A stretch of 57,862 nt of DNA from Myxococcota bacterium (GCA_035498015.1 DATKAO010000085.1:1-57862), one strand, 5' to 3'. Counted from the stretch's first letter, positions 7,227 to 16,427 are shown. Notes: generated by a model not told the origin, from the letters alone. Made by a program: numbers and translations.

Positions 7227-10200
7227 TGAGCGAGCGCGCGACCACCCGTTTCGGCCACTTCGTGGTGCGGCGGCGCGTGCCGATCGCGTTCCTGCTGATC
7301 CTGTCGACGGGCTTCTTCTTCTATCCGATCGCGAACGCCATCTTCAGCGCGGCGGGTCACCCGCTGCCGGGACCCAAGGTGCGCGTGGGCAGCGACGCGC
7401 GCGCACAGCTCCCCGATCACCCCTTCATCCACGCGCAGGCCAAGTTCGCGGGTGACTTCGGCAACGCCACGCCGGTCGCGATCCTGTACACCGTCGACGA
7501 GGGCACGATCTACACGCCCGAGAACCTGGCGAAGATCGACGCCATCACGAAGTCACTCGACGGCTGGGACTACGACCCGCGTGCCGACGAGCGCAAGGCC
7601 GAGAAGCAGCGCCTCGACCAGGAGGGCAAGAAGAGCAAGGCCGAGATCGCCGCCGAGCTCGACCGGCGCTTCCCGCCCTATCCGGTGAATCACGACACGG
7701 TGCGCTCGATCACGCACCTGTCGACGCGCATCATCGAGTACGAGAAAGACGGCACGCTCAACGCCAATCTCCTGATGGAGAACCCGCCCGACACCCAGAA
7801 AGAGGCGGACGAGATCCACCGCAAGGCGAACGAGCTCATGCCCGACGAGGCGCGCCGGCTCCTGGTATCTCCCGACGAGAAGGCCGCGCTGATCACCGCG
7901 GGCTTCGTGACCGACCGGCTGTCGAGCCTCGAGGTCTACCGCGCGGTGTTCGACCATCTCATGGCGCTGCAGAAGCGCGAGGCCGACGACAAGCACCACG
8001 TGTACATCACCGGCGCGCCGCTCGCGGTCGGATATCTCCTGGCTCACTCGCGCGAGATCGGTCTGTCGGTGGTGGCCGCGGTGTTCGCGATCTTCGCGCT
8101 GCTCTGGGCCTACTTCCGGCGCTGGCACGGCGTGCTGATTCCGATGGTGGCGGCCTTCGCGACCGTGATCTGGGGCACCGGGTTCACCGGCTGGGCGGGG
8201 ATCGCGTTCGATCCGCTGGTGCTCGTGATTCCCATGCTGATCACCGCGCGCGCGGTGTCTCACACCGTGCAGATGGCGGAGCGCTTCTTCGAAGACTACG
8301 AGCGGCTCTTCCCGATCTACGGCGACGCGGAGCGCGCCAAGCTCGAGGCCGCGGCGATCGCGATGGGCGAGCTGATCGTGCCCGGCACGCTGGGCATCCT
8401 GACCGACGTGGCCGGGCTGCTCGTGATCCTGGTGACCACGATCCCGCAGATGCGCGACCTGGGCGTGTTCGGCGCGTTCTGGGTCGCGGCGATCGTGGTG
8501 ACGGTCGAGATCCTGCACCCGATCCTGATCTGCTTCCTGCCCGCGCCCAAGGAGTCCAGGCACTACACGCCAGCCGTGATGCGGCGCCTGGTCGGGCTGC
8601 TGGGTGACCTGGTGACTCACCCGGTCGGACGCTGGGCGGTGGTGGGCGCGTTCGTGGCCATCTTCCTGGGCTCGGCCGCGGCCGTGGCCGCCTGGTCGAC
8701 GATCGGCGAGGCCAAGCCGGGCATCCCGCTGTTCTGGCCCAATCACCCCTTCAACCAGGCGATCGCGAAGATCGGCGAGAAATTCGGCGGCGCCGACAAC
8801 CTGACCATCTATGCGGAGGCCGACCGCGACGACGGCGTCGAAGACCACGACGTGCTGGTCAACATGCAGTCACTCGAGCGCAAGCTGAAGCGCGAGACCG
8901 GTGCGGTCGCGGTGGTGTCTCCGGTGCAGATCGTGCGCGTGGCCAACCGCCAGTTCCGCAACGGCGAGCCCAAGCAGGAGATGATCCCCGACGGCGCGGC
9001 CGCGCGCGCGTTCCTGATCTTCATCCGGCTGAACAGCTCGCCGGGCGCGCTGTCTTCGATCATCAACGTCAACGGCCGCGTCGCGCAGCTCACCGCGTTC
9101 TATCCCGACCACAAGGGGCCGACCATCCGCCGGGCGATCGAGACCGCCGAGAAGTTCATCGCCGACAACCCGATGGGCGCGATCCAGATCCGGCTCGACG
9201 AGCACCACGCGGCGCCGGGCGCGCCGCCCTGGGACCGCGAGCGAGTCACCGACTTCTTCTACTACATGATCGGACCGCTCCTGCCCGCGCGCGCGCACAC
9301 GCTGAAGGTGCTGCGCCAGCAGGACCACGAGTACGTGCCGTTCGAGGTGAAGACCGTCGCGAAAGACGGCTTGCCGCCGTGGATCGACGACTTCCGCCAG
9401 CGCTCCGTCGACAAGTACGCCAAGGAGAAGCAGCACGTGAAGCCGGGTCACTCGTTCGTGTGGCCCGCGCGCCTGGCCAACTGGGACCCCAAGGCCGTGG
9501 ACCAGTGGTTCGAGAACGACGAGCTGCGCATCCGCGCGGTGTCGGTGAACACGCAGGACCTGATCGTCGACGACCAGAAGTCGAAGGGCGCAGCGCCGAC
9601 CTACCAGCCCACCCAGACCTGGACGCGCGGCGTGCAGTTCATCCTGGCGGGCGGCGCGCTCGGCACGCTCGCGGCCGTGAACGACGAGGTCGAACGCGGT
9701 CACCTGGCGAACATCTCGCTGATCCTGTTCGTGATCTTCGTGCTGCACTCGGTGACTTACCGCTCCGCGGTGAGCGGCGGAATCATCTTCCTGCAGCTCG
9801 CCACGGCGACGCTCCTGTCACTCGCCTACATGGCTGTGCGCGGGGTCGGGCTCAACATCAACACGCTGCCCGTGCAGGCCGTGGGCGTGGGCGTCGGCGT
9901 CGACTACGCGATCTACATCGTCGACCGGATCCGCCAGGAGATGGCGGTGCGCAAGGACCTCGACGAGGCGATCCGCACCGCGGTGCGCACGACCGGCATG
10001 GCAGTCACTTTCACCGGTACGACCGTGGTCGGCGGGATCGGCTTCTGGGTGTTCTCGAACCTGCGCTTCCAGGCCGAGATGGCGCAGCTCTTGATCGTGC
10101 TGATGGCGATCAACATGCTCGCCGCGGTGACTCTGGTGCCGGCGCTGTACTCGATCCTGCGCCCGGGCGTGGCGAGCTCGCTGTTGCGGCGCGACGAGGC

Positions 10201-10240
10201 CGAGGACCAGGCCGGCGCCGAGGCCGACGCCGCCGGCTGA
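7226..10240 (+). CDS. RND/MMPL superfamily transporter
   Basis: 1004-residue inner-membrane transporter with duplicated halves, each a first membrane helix, a large soluble loop and a cluster of five helices. The first helix is near residues 18-38 (VPIAFLLILSTGFFFY), the first cluster near 270-450, and the second cluster near 830-990 with VGVGVDYAIYIVDRI, the typical intramembrane acidic proton-relay region. The layout matches the hydrophobe exporter group (MMPL, HpnN, Patched-like sterol-sensing domain) rather than drug pumps of the AcrB type. Given the neighbouring steroid-like catabolism genes, sterol, hopanoid or lipid transport is plausible, but the cargo is not shown by sequence. The start overlaps the DUF3047 stop. 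Confidence 0.93.
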   Translation: MSERATTRFGHFVVRRRVPIAFLLILSTGFFFYPIANAIFSAAGHPLPGPKVRVGSDARAQLPDHPFIHAQAKFAGDFGNATPVAILYTVDEGTIYTPENLAKIDAITKSLDGWDYDPRADERKAEKQRLDQEGKKSKAEIAAELDRRFPPYPVNHDTVRSITHLSTRIIEYEKDGTLNANLLMENPPDTQKEADEIHRKANELMPDEARRLLVSPDEKAALITAGFVTDRLSSLEVYRAVFDHLMALQKREADDKHHVYITGAPLAVGYLLAHSREIGLSVVAAVFAIFALLWAYFRRWHGVLIPMVAAFATVIWGTGFTGWAGIAFDPLVLVIPMLITARAVSHTVQMAERFFEDYERLFPIYGDAERAKLEAAAIAMGELIVPGTLGILTDVAGLLVILVTTIPQMRDLGVFGAFWVAAIVVTVEILHPILICFLPAPKESRHYTPAVMRRLVGLLGDLVTHPVGRWAVVGAFVAIFLGSAAAVAAWSTIGEAKPGIPLFWPNHPFNQAIAKIGEKFGGADNLTIYAEADRDDGVEDHDVLVNMQSLERKLKRETGAVAVVSPVQIVRVANRQFRNGEPKQEMIPDGAAARAFLIFIRLNSSPGALSSIINVNGRVAQLTAFYPDHKGPTIRRAIETAEKFIADNPMGAIQIRLDEHHAAPGAPPWDRERVTDFFYYMIGPLLPARAHTLKVLRQQDHEYVPFEVKTVAKDGLPPWIDDFRQRSVDKYAKEKQHVKPGHSFVWPARLANWDPKAVDQWFENDELRIRAVSVNTQDLIVDDQKSKGAAPTYQPTQTWTRGVQFILAGGALGTLAAVNDEVERGHLANISLILFVIFVLHSVTYRSAVSGGIIFLQLATATLLSLAYMAVRGVGLNINTLPVQAVGVGVGVDYAIYIVDRIRQEMAVRKDLDEAIRTAVRTTGMAVTFTGTTVVGGIGFWVFSNLRFQAEMAQLLIVLMAINMLAAVTLVPALYSILRPGVASSLLRRDEAEDQAGAEADAAG

Positions 10241-10241
10241 G

Positions 10242-12170
10242 TCAGAGCAGGTCGAGCTGCGCGCCGCCCGGCCGGCGGAAGGCGGCGGTCGAGAGCTCCG
10301 GCCCGTGCGCCGGAATGCCGTGGCGCTTGCGCGCCAGTGACACCCACTCGGCGATCTGCTCGGCGAAGACGCCGACGCCCCGGTGGCGGATGCCGAAGCG
10401 GGAGTCGTTGAGCTTCCCTTGGCGCATGGACTCGATGCGGTGCAACACCTTGTCGCGCCGGTCGGGGAAGTGGTCGGCGAGCCAGGCCGCGAACAGGTCC
10501 TTCACGGAGTAGGGCAGGCGCACGATCTGCCAGCCCGCCCAGCGCGCGCCCGCCGCGGCAGCCGCCGCGACCAGCGCCGGGATCTCGTGGTCGGTGAGTC
10601 CCGGCACGATCGGGGCGAGGTTCACGCCCACGGGCACGCCCGAGCGCGCCAGCGCCTCGATCGCGGCGAGCCGCGCGCGCGGCTGCGCCGCCCGCGGCTC
10701 CATCTTGCGCGCCAGCTCGGGGTCGAGACTGGTGAGCGAGACCGTGACCGACACCGCCTGGTGTCGCGCGAGTTCCTGCAGCACGTCGGCGTCGCGCGCC
10801 ACCAGCCGGCTCTTGGTGATCACCGAGCACGGGTTGCGGAACTCGGCCAGCACCTGCAGGCAGCGCCGAGTGAGCCGCAGCCGCTGCTCGACCGGCTGGT
10901 AGCAGTCGGTCACTCCCGACAGGGCGATCACTTGCGGCTTCCAGCTCGGCCGCGCCAGGTGCGCGCGCAGCAGCTCGGGCAGGTCGTGCTTCACGACGAT
11001 CTTGGTCTCGAAGTCGAGCCCGGCCGAGAATCCGAGATACTCGTGCGTGGGCCGCGCGTAGCAGTTGTGCGTGGCCAGCCCCGCAGCGAAGAACGTGCCC
11101 GTCGAGGTCTGGATGTCGACCACGTCGCGCACGCCGCCCGGCTCGAGCGCCTCGATCGGCTCGGGCTCCCAGGCGGGCTCGTGCCCGAACACGGCCTCGA
11201 GCTTGCGCCGGTCGGCGGGCCGGCACGCGGCGAAGAAACGCATGCGCTCGGCGTTGGACCGCGCCTCGATCCGGAGCCCGAGTGACTGCGCCCAGCGGCG
11301 CGCCCGCTCGAAGGCCTCGCTCTCGGGCCGCGCGCCGGCATCGAAGCTGCCGGCGAGGAAGCCGCGCCGGTAGCTGGCGCTCGCGCGATCGACGTGCACG
11401 AGCTTGTCGATCGAGCCCAGCGCGCACAGCGAGCGGACCTCGACCCGGGAAGGCCCGACCACCACGGGCAGCCCGAAGGCCTTCAGATACTCGGCCACGC
11501 GCGCGAGCGCCCCGGCCTCGGCCAGGCTGACGCGCCAGAACGCCGCCTGCGGCCGCGGTGTCTCGGCCGCGGACAGGCCCGCGATGTATCCTGCCCGGTA
11601 GTCGTCGTCGATCTCGCACTGCGACTCCACCGGCACGCGCCGCAGCGACCGGCCCGGCGCGAGCTGGCTCGTGCGCCACCAGCGGAAGTTGCGCGCCTGC
11701 AGCCAGCGGTGCTCGGCGGTCGTGACGAGCTCGGCGCCGCGAGTCACGAGCCGCGTGCTTTCCTTGCGCGACCACCACACGCCCAGCACGGTGGCGGCGC
11801 GCAGCTTGCGCGTGCTGCGCGGCTTGCAGTGCTCGTCGAAGCCCACGAGTGAGTCGCCCGGGCGCACTTCGCCCAGCGGCCGCCAGGTCAGGTCGGCGTG
11901 CAACACCGGTGTCTCGGGCGCGAGACAGTAGATGCAGCCGTGCTCGCAGCCGCGGTACGGGTTGATGCCGACGTCGAAGCCCACGTCGGGACTCTGGTTG
12001 CGAGCGATGGCCGAGCGCGAGGCGTCGCGCAGGAACTGCGTGCGTGGATCGGGGGTGAGCTCGTCGTCGAAGCCGGTCTCCGCGTCCGGCTCGAGCGCAG
12101 CGCTCTCGAAGCGGTTCGCAGGGGCGGCGGGGGTGCCTCGGCCTCGGATCGGCTCTCGGTAGCGAGCCAT
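10242..12170 (-). CDS. Radical SAM protein (PA0069/Rv2578c type) interrupted by an intein
   Basis: 642-residue precursor: host residues 1-81 and 370-642 flank an intein of 288 residues. The host belongs to the PA0069/Rv2578c group related to spore photoproduct lyase. Its radical SAM motif begins GCEHGCIYC (cysteines 75, 79, 82), and the intein sits exactly on the third cysteine, so the spliced protein of 354 residues regains CxxxCxxCYARPTHEY. Later host segments include SGVTDCYQPVE and KSRLVARDADVLQEL. The function of the family is not established; a role in nucleic-acid or small-molecule chemistry is only suggested by the relation to SplB. Convergent with the RND gene, one base apart. Confidence 0.93.
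   Translation of the reverse strand: MARYREPIRGRGTPAAPANRFESAALEPDAETGFDDELTPDPRTQFLRDASRSAIARNQSPDVGFDVGINPYRGCEHGCIYCLAPETPVLHADLTWRPLGEVRPGDSLVGFDEHCKPRSTRKLRAATVLGVWWSRKESTRLVTRGAELVTTAEHRWLQARNFRWWRTSQLAPGRSLRRVPVESQCEIDDDYRAGYIAGLSAAETPRPQAAFWRVSLAEAGALARVAEYLKAFGLPVVVGPSRVEVRSLCALGSIDKLVHVDRASASYRRGFLAGSFDAGARPESEAFERARRWAQSLGLRIEARSNAERMRFFAACRPADRRKLEAVFGHEPAWEPEPIEALEPGGVRDVVDIQTSTGTFFAAGLATHNCYARPTHEYLGFSAGLDFETKIVVKHDLPELLRAHLARPSWKPQVIALSGVTDCYQPVEQRLRLTRRCLQVLAEFRNPCSVITKSRLVARDADVLQELARHQAVSVTVSLTSLDPELARKMEPRAAQPRARLAAIEALARSGVPVGVNLAPIVPGLTDHEIPALVAAAAAAGARWAGWQIVRLPYSVKDLFAAWLADHFPDRRDKVLHRIESMRQGKLNDSRFGIRHRGVGVFAEQIAEWVSLARKRHGIPAHGPELSTAAFRRPGGAQLDLL
11064..11927 (-). mobile_element. 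Intein with degenerate LAGLIDADG endonuclease
   Basis: In-frame protein-splicing element of 288 residues. Splicing blocks visible: Cys1 at the start (CLAPETPVL), block B TTAEH (intein residues 69-73), block F VVDIQTSTGTFF, and block G ending in His-Asn followed by Cys of the host. All residues needed for standard class 1 splicing are present. The homing endonuclease motifs are GYIAGLSAAE and GFLAGSFDAG. The second lacks the acidic residue expected before the final glycine and the first is changed, so DNA cutting is probably lost or weak. Insertion into a strictly conserved catalytic motif is typical of inteins. Confidence 0.92.
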
Positions 12171-12249
12171 GCCCGAAGCCTATACGAACAAAAATCGAAA
12201 GTCCACGCGTGCTAGAGTCGACGCCACGCCAAGAGAGGAAGGGGGAGCC

Positions 12250-13038
12250 ATGGCCGACGAGCTCTTGTACGCCAAGGACGGGCCGATCGCGACGCTCACG
12301 CTGAACCGGCCCGAGCGCATGAACGCCATCTCGGGGCCGATGCTCTCCGCGCTGGCCCAGAGACTCGTCGAGGCGAACGAAGACCGCGACGTGCGCGTGG
12401 TGATCATCACGGGCGCGGGGCGCGGCTTCTGCGCGGGGCTCGACCTGGGCGACGCCTCGAGCGGCGGCGGAATCGGCGGCGGCGGTCCGATGCCGGCCAC
12501 GCTCGACCTGCGCAGCGCTCCACCGACGGTGCTCCACTCACTCGACAAGCCGGTGATCGCCGCGCTGAACGGCGGCGCGGCCGGCTACGGCATGGACCTC
12601 GCGCTGGGCTGCGACATCCGCATCGCCGCGCGGCGCGCGAAGCTGGCGGCCGCGTTCACCAAGCGCGGCGTGCTGCCCGAGTCGGGCGGAACGTGGCTGC
12701 TGCCGCGGCTCGTCGGCTGGTCGAAGGCGGCCGAGATCATCTTCACCGGGCGCACGCTCGACTCACAGCAGTGTCTCGAGCTCGGCCTCGTGAGTCAGGT
12801 GGTCGACGACGACGCGCTGCCCGCCGCGGCGCGCGCGCTCGCCAACGAGATCGCCGCGAACGCCCCGCTCGCGGTCCAGGGCGCCAAACGCATGATGCGG
12901 ATGGCGCTGTCCGAGCCGTTCGACGCGCACGTGCACCACGTCTACCTGCAGCTGCTCCCGTTGTTCCAGAGCGCCGACTTCAAGGAAGGCGTCCGGAGCT
13001 TCCTGGAGAAGCGCGACCCCAAGTTCCAGGGCCGCTGA
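12250..13038 (+). CDS. Enoyl-CoA hydratase/isomerase family protein
   Basis: 262-residue crotonase-fold enzyme. The first oxyanion-hole segment is GRGFCAGLDLGD near residues 57-68, and the second is NGGAAGYGMDLALGCD near residue 107. The segment RGVLPESGGTWLLPRLVG supplies the glutamate at the usual second catalytic position, while the first catalytic glutamate position in the NGGAAGYG region is not acidic, so isomerase or other crotonase chemistry is also possible. ATG at 12250 follows GAGGAAGGGGGAGCC. It is divergent from the radical SAM gene with 79 bases between. Role: one step of beta-oxidation-like CoA-ester degradation. Confidence 0.93.
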   Translation: MADELLYAKDGPIATLTLNRPERMNAISGPMLSALAQRLVEANEDRDVRVVIITGAGRGFCAGLDLGDASSGGGIGGGGPMPATLDLRSAPPTVLHSLDKPVIAALNGGAAGYGMDLALGCDIRIAARRAKLAAAFTKRGVLPESGGTWLLPRLVGWSKAAEIIFTGRTLDSQQCLELGLVSQVVDDDALPAAARALANEIAANAPLAVQGAKRMMRMALSEPFDAHVHHVYLQLLPLFQSADFKEGVRSFLEKRDPKFQGR

Positions 13039-13109
13039 AGAGCGTCGCCGGACAGGGGTCGAGCATCAGCCGCCGCCAAGCGGCGGCCGGGGACACGCGC
13101 AGGAAAACC

Positions 13110-13136
13110 CGCCGCGCGGGGGGCACCCGCGCGGCG
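13110..13136 (-). terminator. Rho-independent terminator of the RRM gene
   Basis: Perfect 11-base stem CGCCGCGCGGG / CCCGCGCGGCG with a five-base loop. Reading on the minus strand it comes 15 bases after the RRM stop and is followed by GGTTTTCC, a short T-run. On the plus strand no T-run follows, so it is oriented for the RRM gene. Confidence 0.78.
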
Positions 13137-13150
13137 ATCAGGAGCCTGAC

Positions 13151-13483
13151 TTAATAGCGGTCGCGATCGCGGTCGCGGAACCCGCCACCGCCGCCGCGCG
13201 GCCCACCACCGCGCGGACCGCCGGGACCACCGGGACCACGGCGCTCGTTCGCTTCGCTGACGCGCAGCTTGCGGCCGCCAAAGTCCTGACCGTCGAGCGC
13301 GTTGCGCGCCGTCTCGGCAGCTTCGGATTCCATCTCGACGAAGCCGAAGCCTCGCGATCGGCCCGTCTCGCGATCCGAGATCACGTTGGCCGACTCGACC
13401 CGGCCGTGCTTCTCGAAGAGCGCACGGAGATCCGCGTCGTTGGTGGTGTACGGAAGGTTCCCGACGTAGAGCTTCTTACCCAA
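13151..13483 (-). CDS. RRM-type RNA-binding protein with Gly/Arg tail
   Basis: 110 residues: one RNA recognition motif (RNP2 LYVGNL near residue 5, RNP1 GRSRGFGFVEM near residue 43) followed by a glycine/proline/arginine tail ending RDRDRDRY. Bacterial proteins of this kind bind RNA and are often cold-induced or act as RNA chaperones. I chose the TTG at 13483 because homologs begin with MGKKLYVGNLPY or similar and GAGG lies eight bases upstream. No ATG is available. The long leader upstream and the own terminator suggest an independently controlled single-gene transcript. Confidence 0.9.
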   Translation of the reverse strand: MGKKLYVGNLPYTTNDADLRALFEKHGRVESANVISDRETGRSRGFGFVEMESEAAETARNALDGQDFGGRKLRVSEANERRGPGGPGGPRGGGPRGGGGGFRDRDRDRY

Positions 13484-13855
13484 AACAGATACCTCGGTGC
13501 CGGGTCCTCTCCTAGGACCGGGGGGCACCCTACTCGCCTTGACTCCGGGCCGGCATTTCCGGCGGCGGAGCCCTTGCAAACACCTCCAGAATGGAGGCTA
13601 CCGCCGCGGAGCTTATCACAGGGTTCCGGGAGCTACTCGCACAATCCGAGAGAAACCCGCGAGGCGGCTGGCGATGTGCATCTCCCGAGCTGCCCGGGCC
13701 ATCGGCTGCCGTAGAATCCGGTCCGCCTTGACCCTTCGATGCGCCAAATTCCTTGGGGGCCGCCGCTCGCTTTGCCCAAGGCAGCCAGAGCCCCGGCTTC
13801 CGAGGCCGCGGGCGCCCCGCCCCAGGCCCGCCGATCTCGTCCCGCGGCGTGACTC
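13484..13855. other. Gene-free region, leader of the RRM gene
   Basis: 372 bases without a convincing gene. On the minus strand, close to the RRM start, GGTCCT and AGGACC (about 13502-13518) can form a six-base stem, and CCTCC/GGAGG around 13580-13596 forms a smaller one, so the RRM mRNA probably has a structured 5' leader. No recognised riboswitch or promoter consensus was found in the rest. Confidence 0.5.
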
Positions 13856-14293
13856 TCACCCGAACGCCTTCCCATAGTCCACGCTGAGCCACCGCTCCGG
13901 CCGCAGCCGCACCAGGATGTCGCCGTCGCCGCTCCCGCTCTGGGCGAGGTAGGCATCGCCCATCTCCTTGCCCAGGTAGCGGTGGGCCAACACGCGGCGG
14001 TGTCGCTCGAGGTCGGCGCGCTCGATGCCGGCGATGCGGCCTTCGACGGACAGGTACTTGTACGGCGGCGTCTCGGTCTGCACGCACAGGCTGATGCGGT
14101 CCACGGACAGGAGCAGCTTGCCCTTGCGCGAGTCGCGGTCGGTCACGAACCAGACTTCGCCGCCGGGCTCGTAGCCGTACCAGACGGGCACGGTGAGCGG
14201 GCCGCGGCCGCGCTCCTCGATCGAGAGGACTCCGACGCGCACGGCGGCCAGGAAGGCCTCGCGCTCGCTGCGGCTCATGCGGGTGTCGGCCAT
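13856..14293 (-). CDS. Pyridoxamine 5'-phosphate oxidase family protein
   Basis: 145-residue split-barrel flavin/F420-binding fold. Motifs include GPLTVPVWYGYEPGGEVWFV near residue 30 and KGKLLLSVDRISLCVQTE near residue 57, typical of short PNPOx-like proteins that act as F420- or FMN-dependent reductases or as oxygen-sensitive binding proteins. The true substrate cannot be read. It lies 13 bases after the alcohol dehydrogenase stop and is the last gene of the four-gene minus-strand set that begins with the acyl-CoA dehydrogenases. ATG start at 14293. Confidence 0.85.
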   Translation of the reverse strand: MADTRMSRSEREAFLAAVRVGVLSIEERGRGPLTVPVWYGYEPGGEVWFVTDRDSRKGKLLLSVDRISLCVQTETPPYKYLSVEGRIAGIERADLERHRRVLAHRYLGKEMGDAYLAQSGSGDGDILVRLRPERWLSVDYGKAFG

Positions 14294-14306
14294 GGGTGAC
14301 TCCGTG

Positions 14307-15395
14307 TCAGGCGTCGAAGACGATCACGCTGCGGGCCGCGGTGCCTTTGCGCATCTCCTCGAAGGCGTGATTCACCTGGTCGAGCTTGAGCCGCGCCGAG
14401 ATCATCTCGTCGAGCTTGAGCTGGCCCGAGAGATAGAAGTCGACGTAGCGCGGCATGTCCACGCGGAAGCGGTTGTCGCCCATCATCGAGCCCAGGATCT
14501 TCTTGCCGCTGATCACGACGTCGAGCGCGGGCACGTCGACGGTCTGGCCGATCGGCACCACGCCGACCCAGATCGCCGTGCCGCCCTTCTTCACCATGGC
14601 GAGGGCCTGCGCGCAGGTCTGCTTGGTGCCGATGCACTCGAAGGCGTAGTCGGCACCCCCGCCCAGGAGTGACTGGACGCCCGCGACGGCGTCGTTGTCC
14701 TTCGCGTTCACGCCGTCGGTCGCGCCGAGCGTCTTGGCCAGCTCGAGCTTCCAGGGCATGGTGTCGACCGCGATGATGCGCGCCGCGCCCGCGATCCGGC
14801 AGCCCTGGATCGCCGCGAGGCCCACGCCGCCGCAGCCGATCACCACGCAGGTGGTGCCGGCGCGCACCTGGGCGGTGTTCAGCGCCGCGCCGACGCCGGT
14901 CGTGACTCCGCAGCCAATCAAGGCCGCCCGGTCGAGCGGCATGTCGTTGCGGATCTTCACCACGGCGTTCTCGTGCACCAACATCTTCTCGGCGAACGAC
15001 GACAGGTGCGCGAACTGGTTGATCGTGGCGCCGTCCTTCGACAGCCGGGGCGGCGCCTCGCGCGGGCGCATGGTCGCGGCGCCGCCGCACATGTTGGGCC
15101 GGCCCGAGAGGCAGTACTCGCAGTTGCCGCAGAACGCGGACAGACAGCCGATCACGTGGTCGCCGGGCTTCACGTGGGTCACGAGCTCGCCCACGGCCTC
15201 GACGATGCCCGCGGGCTCGTGACCGAGCACGAGCGGCGGCGGCACGGGCAGCGCCGCGTCACTCACGTGCAGGTCGCTGTGGCACACCCCTGTGGCGACG
15301 GTGTGCACCAGCACTTCGCGCGGTCCCGGCCGGCTGATGTCGATGTCCTCGATCGTCAGGGGCTGTTTGAAGGCGCGCATCACGGCAGCTTTCAT
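14307..15395 (-). CDS. Zinc-dependent alcohol dehydrogenase (MDR family)
   Basis: 362-residue medium-chain dehydrogenase. Catalytic zinc ligands: Cys in GVCHSD near residue 38 and GHE near residue 60. The structural zinc site is C-x2-C-x2-C-x7-C (CGNCEYC, then C after GRPNM). The nucleotide-binding segment is VIGCGGVGLAAIQG near residue 188. It is closest in layout to class III-like and AdhD-type enzymes that oxidise primary alcohols with NAD or a bound mediator. ATG at 15395 follows GGGAGACACC. Nine bases separate it from the acyl-CoA dehydrogenase upstream, suggesting an operon that oxidises the hydroxyl or alcohol formed during acyl-chain breakdown. Confidence 0.94.
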   Translation of the reverse strand: MKAAVMRAFKQPLTIEDIDISRPGPREVLVHTVATGVCHSDLHVSDAALPVPPPLVLGHEPAGIVEAVGELVTHVKPGDHVIGCLSAFCGNCEYCLSGRPNMCGGAATMRPREAPPRLSKDGATINQFAHLSSFAEKMLVHENAVVKIRNDMPLDRAALIGCGVTTGVGAALNTAQVRAGTTCVVIGCGGVGLAAIQGCRIAGAARIIAVDTMPWKLELAKTLGATDGVNAKDNDAVAGVQSLLGGGADYAFECIGTKQTCAQALAMVKKGGTAIWVGVVPIGQTVDVPALDVVISGKKILGSMMGDNRFRVDMPRYVDFYLSGQLKLDEMISARLKLDQVNHAFEEMRKGTAARSVIVFDA

Positions 15396-15404
15396 GGTGT
15401 CTCC

Positions 15405-16427
15405 CTAGGGCGCTGGGCCCAGCAGTTTCTCGGCGAGCCAGCGACGCTGGTGCATGGCGTCGCCGAAGGTCGGGCGCGTGGTCTGCGCGCGCTTCAGATA
15501 CAGGTGCGCGTCGCAGTCGAGCGTGAAGCCGAAGCCGCCGTGCAGCTGCACGGCGCGCGAGGCCGCGAACACGTACACGTCGCAGGCCTTGGCCTTGGCC
15601 ATGCGCGCGAGCGTCTCGGCGTCGGGGTCGCCCGCGTCGAGCGCCGTGGCCGCCGCGTACACGAGCGAGCGCAGGCCCTCCACGCCGATCAGCACGTTCA
15701 CGAGCGGGTGCTTCACCGCCTGGAACGAGCCGATCGGCTTGCCGAACTGCTCGCGCGTGGCGGTGTAGGCCGAAGTCAGGGTGAGCAGGGCATCGGCGCC
15801 GCCCGCCATCTCCGCGGCGAGCGCGAGACAGGCCCATGGAGTGAGTCGCGCGAGCGCTTCGCCCGCGCTCGCGGGCAGCTTCTCGCCCGGTCCGGCACTG
15901 ACGCGCCCCAGGCGGCCGGCGCGGCGCGTCCGATCGAGCACGACTTCCGGCTCGACGCCCGTCGCGCGTGCGTCCAAGACTGCGAAGTCCTCGCCCACCC
16001 GCGCCACCAGCCGGTCCGCGAGCGCTGCGCCCCACACGTGGCGAGGCTCGGTGGCCAGTGCGAAGCGCGACTCACCGGACACCAGGGGCGGCAGCCAGCG
16101 CGCTCTCTGCTCCTCGGATCCGCTCTGCACGAGCACGAGCGCCGCGAGCGTCGACGACAAGAGCGGGCAGGGCAGGAGCCGCCGGCCGGTCTCCTCGAGC
16201 AGCACGGCCAGGTGCACTGCGCCCAGCCCCGCGCCGCCGTGCTTCTCGGGCACGCACAGGCCCAGCCAGCCCAGCGCCGCGAGCTCCCGCCAGTCCGCCG
16301 GGTCCTCGCCCGAGTCAGTCTCCGCCAGCGCCCGCACGCGCGCGATCGGGAAGCGCTCGTCGAGCCAGCGCCGCGCCTCGGTGCGCAGCAGCGCGTGCTC
16401 TTCGTCGCAGCGCACCGCCGGGTTCAT
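15405..16427 (-). CDS. Acyl-CoA dehydrogenase, second subunit
   Basis: 340-residue flavin-dependent dehydrogenase. The FAD-binding C-terminal signature is visible as REQFGKPIGSFQAVKHPL near residue 215 and QLHGGFGFTLDCDAHLYLKR near residue 290. Its ATG overlaps the stop of the preceding acyl-CoA dehydrogenase by four bases (ATGA), so the two are translated together. Adjacent unequal pairs of this type form heterotetramers in steroid side-chain degradation (FadE/ChsE pairs). The N-terminal half is shorter and less conserved than in single-gene enzymes. Substrate: a CoA thioester, otherwise unknown. Confidence 0.92.
   Translation of the reverse strand: MNPAVRCDEEHALLRTEARRWLDERFPIARVRALAETDSGEDPADWRELAALGWLGLCVPEKHGGAGLGAVHLAVLLEETGRRLLPCPLLSSTLAALVLVQSGSEEQRARWLPPLVSGESRFALATEPRHVWGAALADRLVARVGEDFAVLDARATGVEPEVVLDRTRRAGRLGRVSAGPGEKLPASAGEALARLTPWACLALAAEMAGGADALLTLTSAYTATREQFGKPIGSFQAVKHPLVNVLIGVEGLRSLVYAAATALDAGDPDAETLARMAKAKACDVYVFAASRAVQLHGGFGFTLDCDAHLYLKRAQTTRPTFGDAMHQRRWLAEKLLGPAP

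Noticed and set aside
7553-8848. Long minus-strand frame inside the RND gene
   Set aside because: Antisense to a strongly supported transporter; no motif, low-complexity composition.
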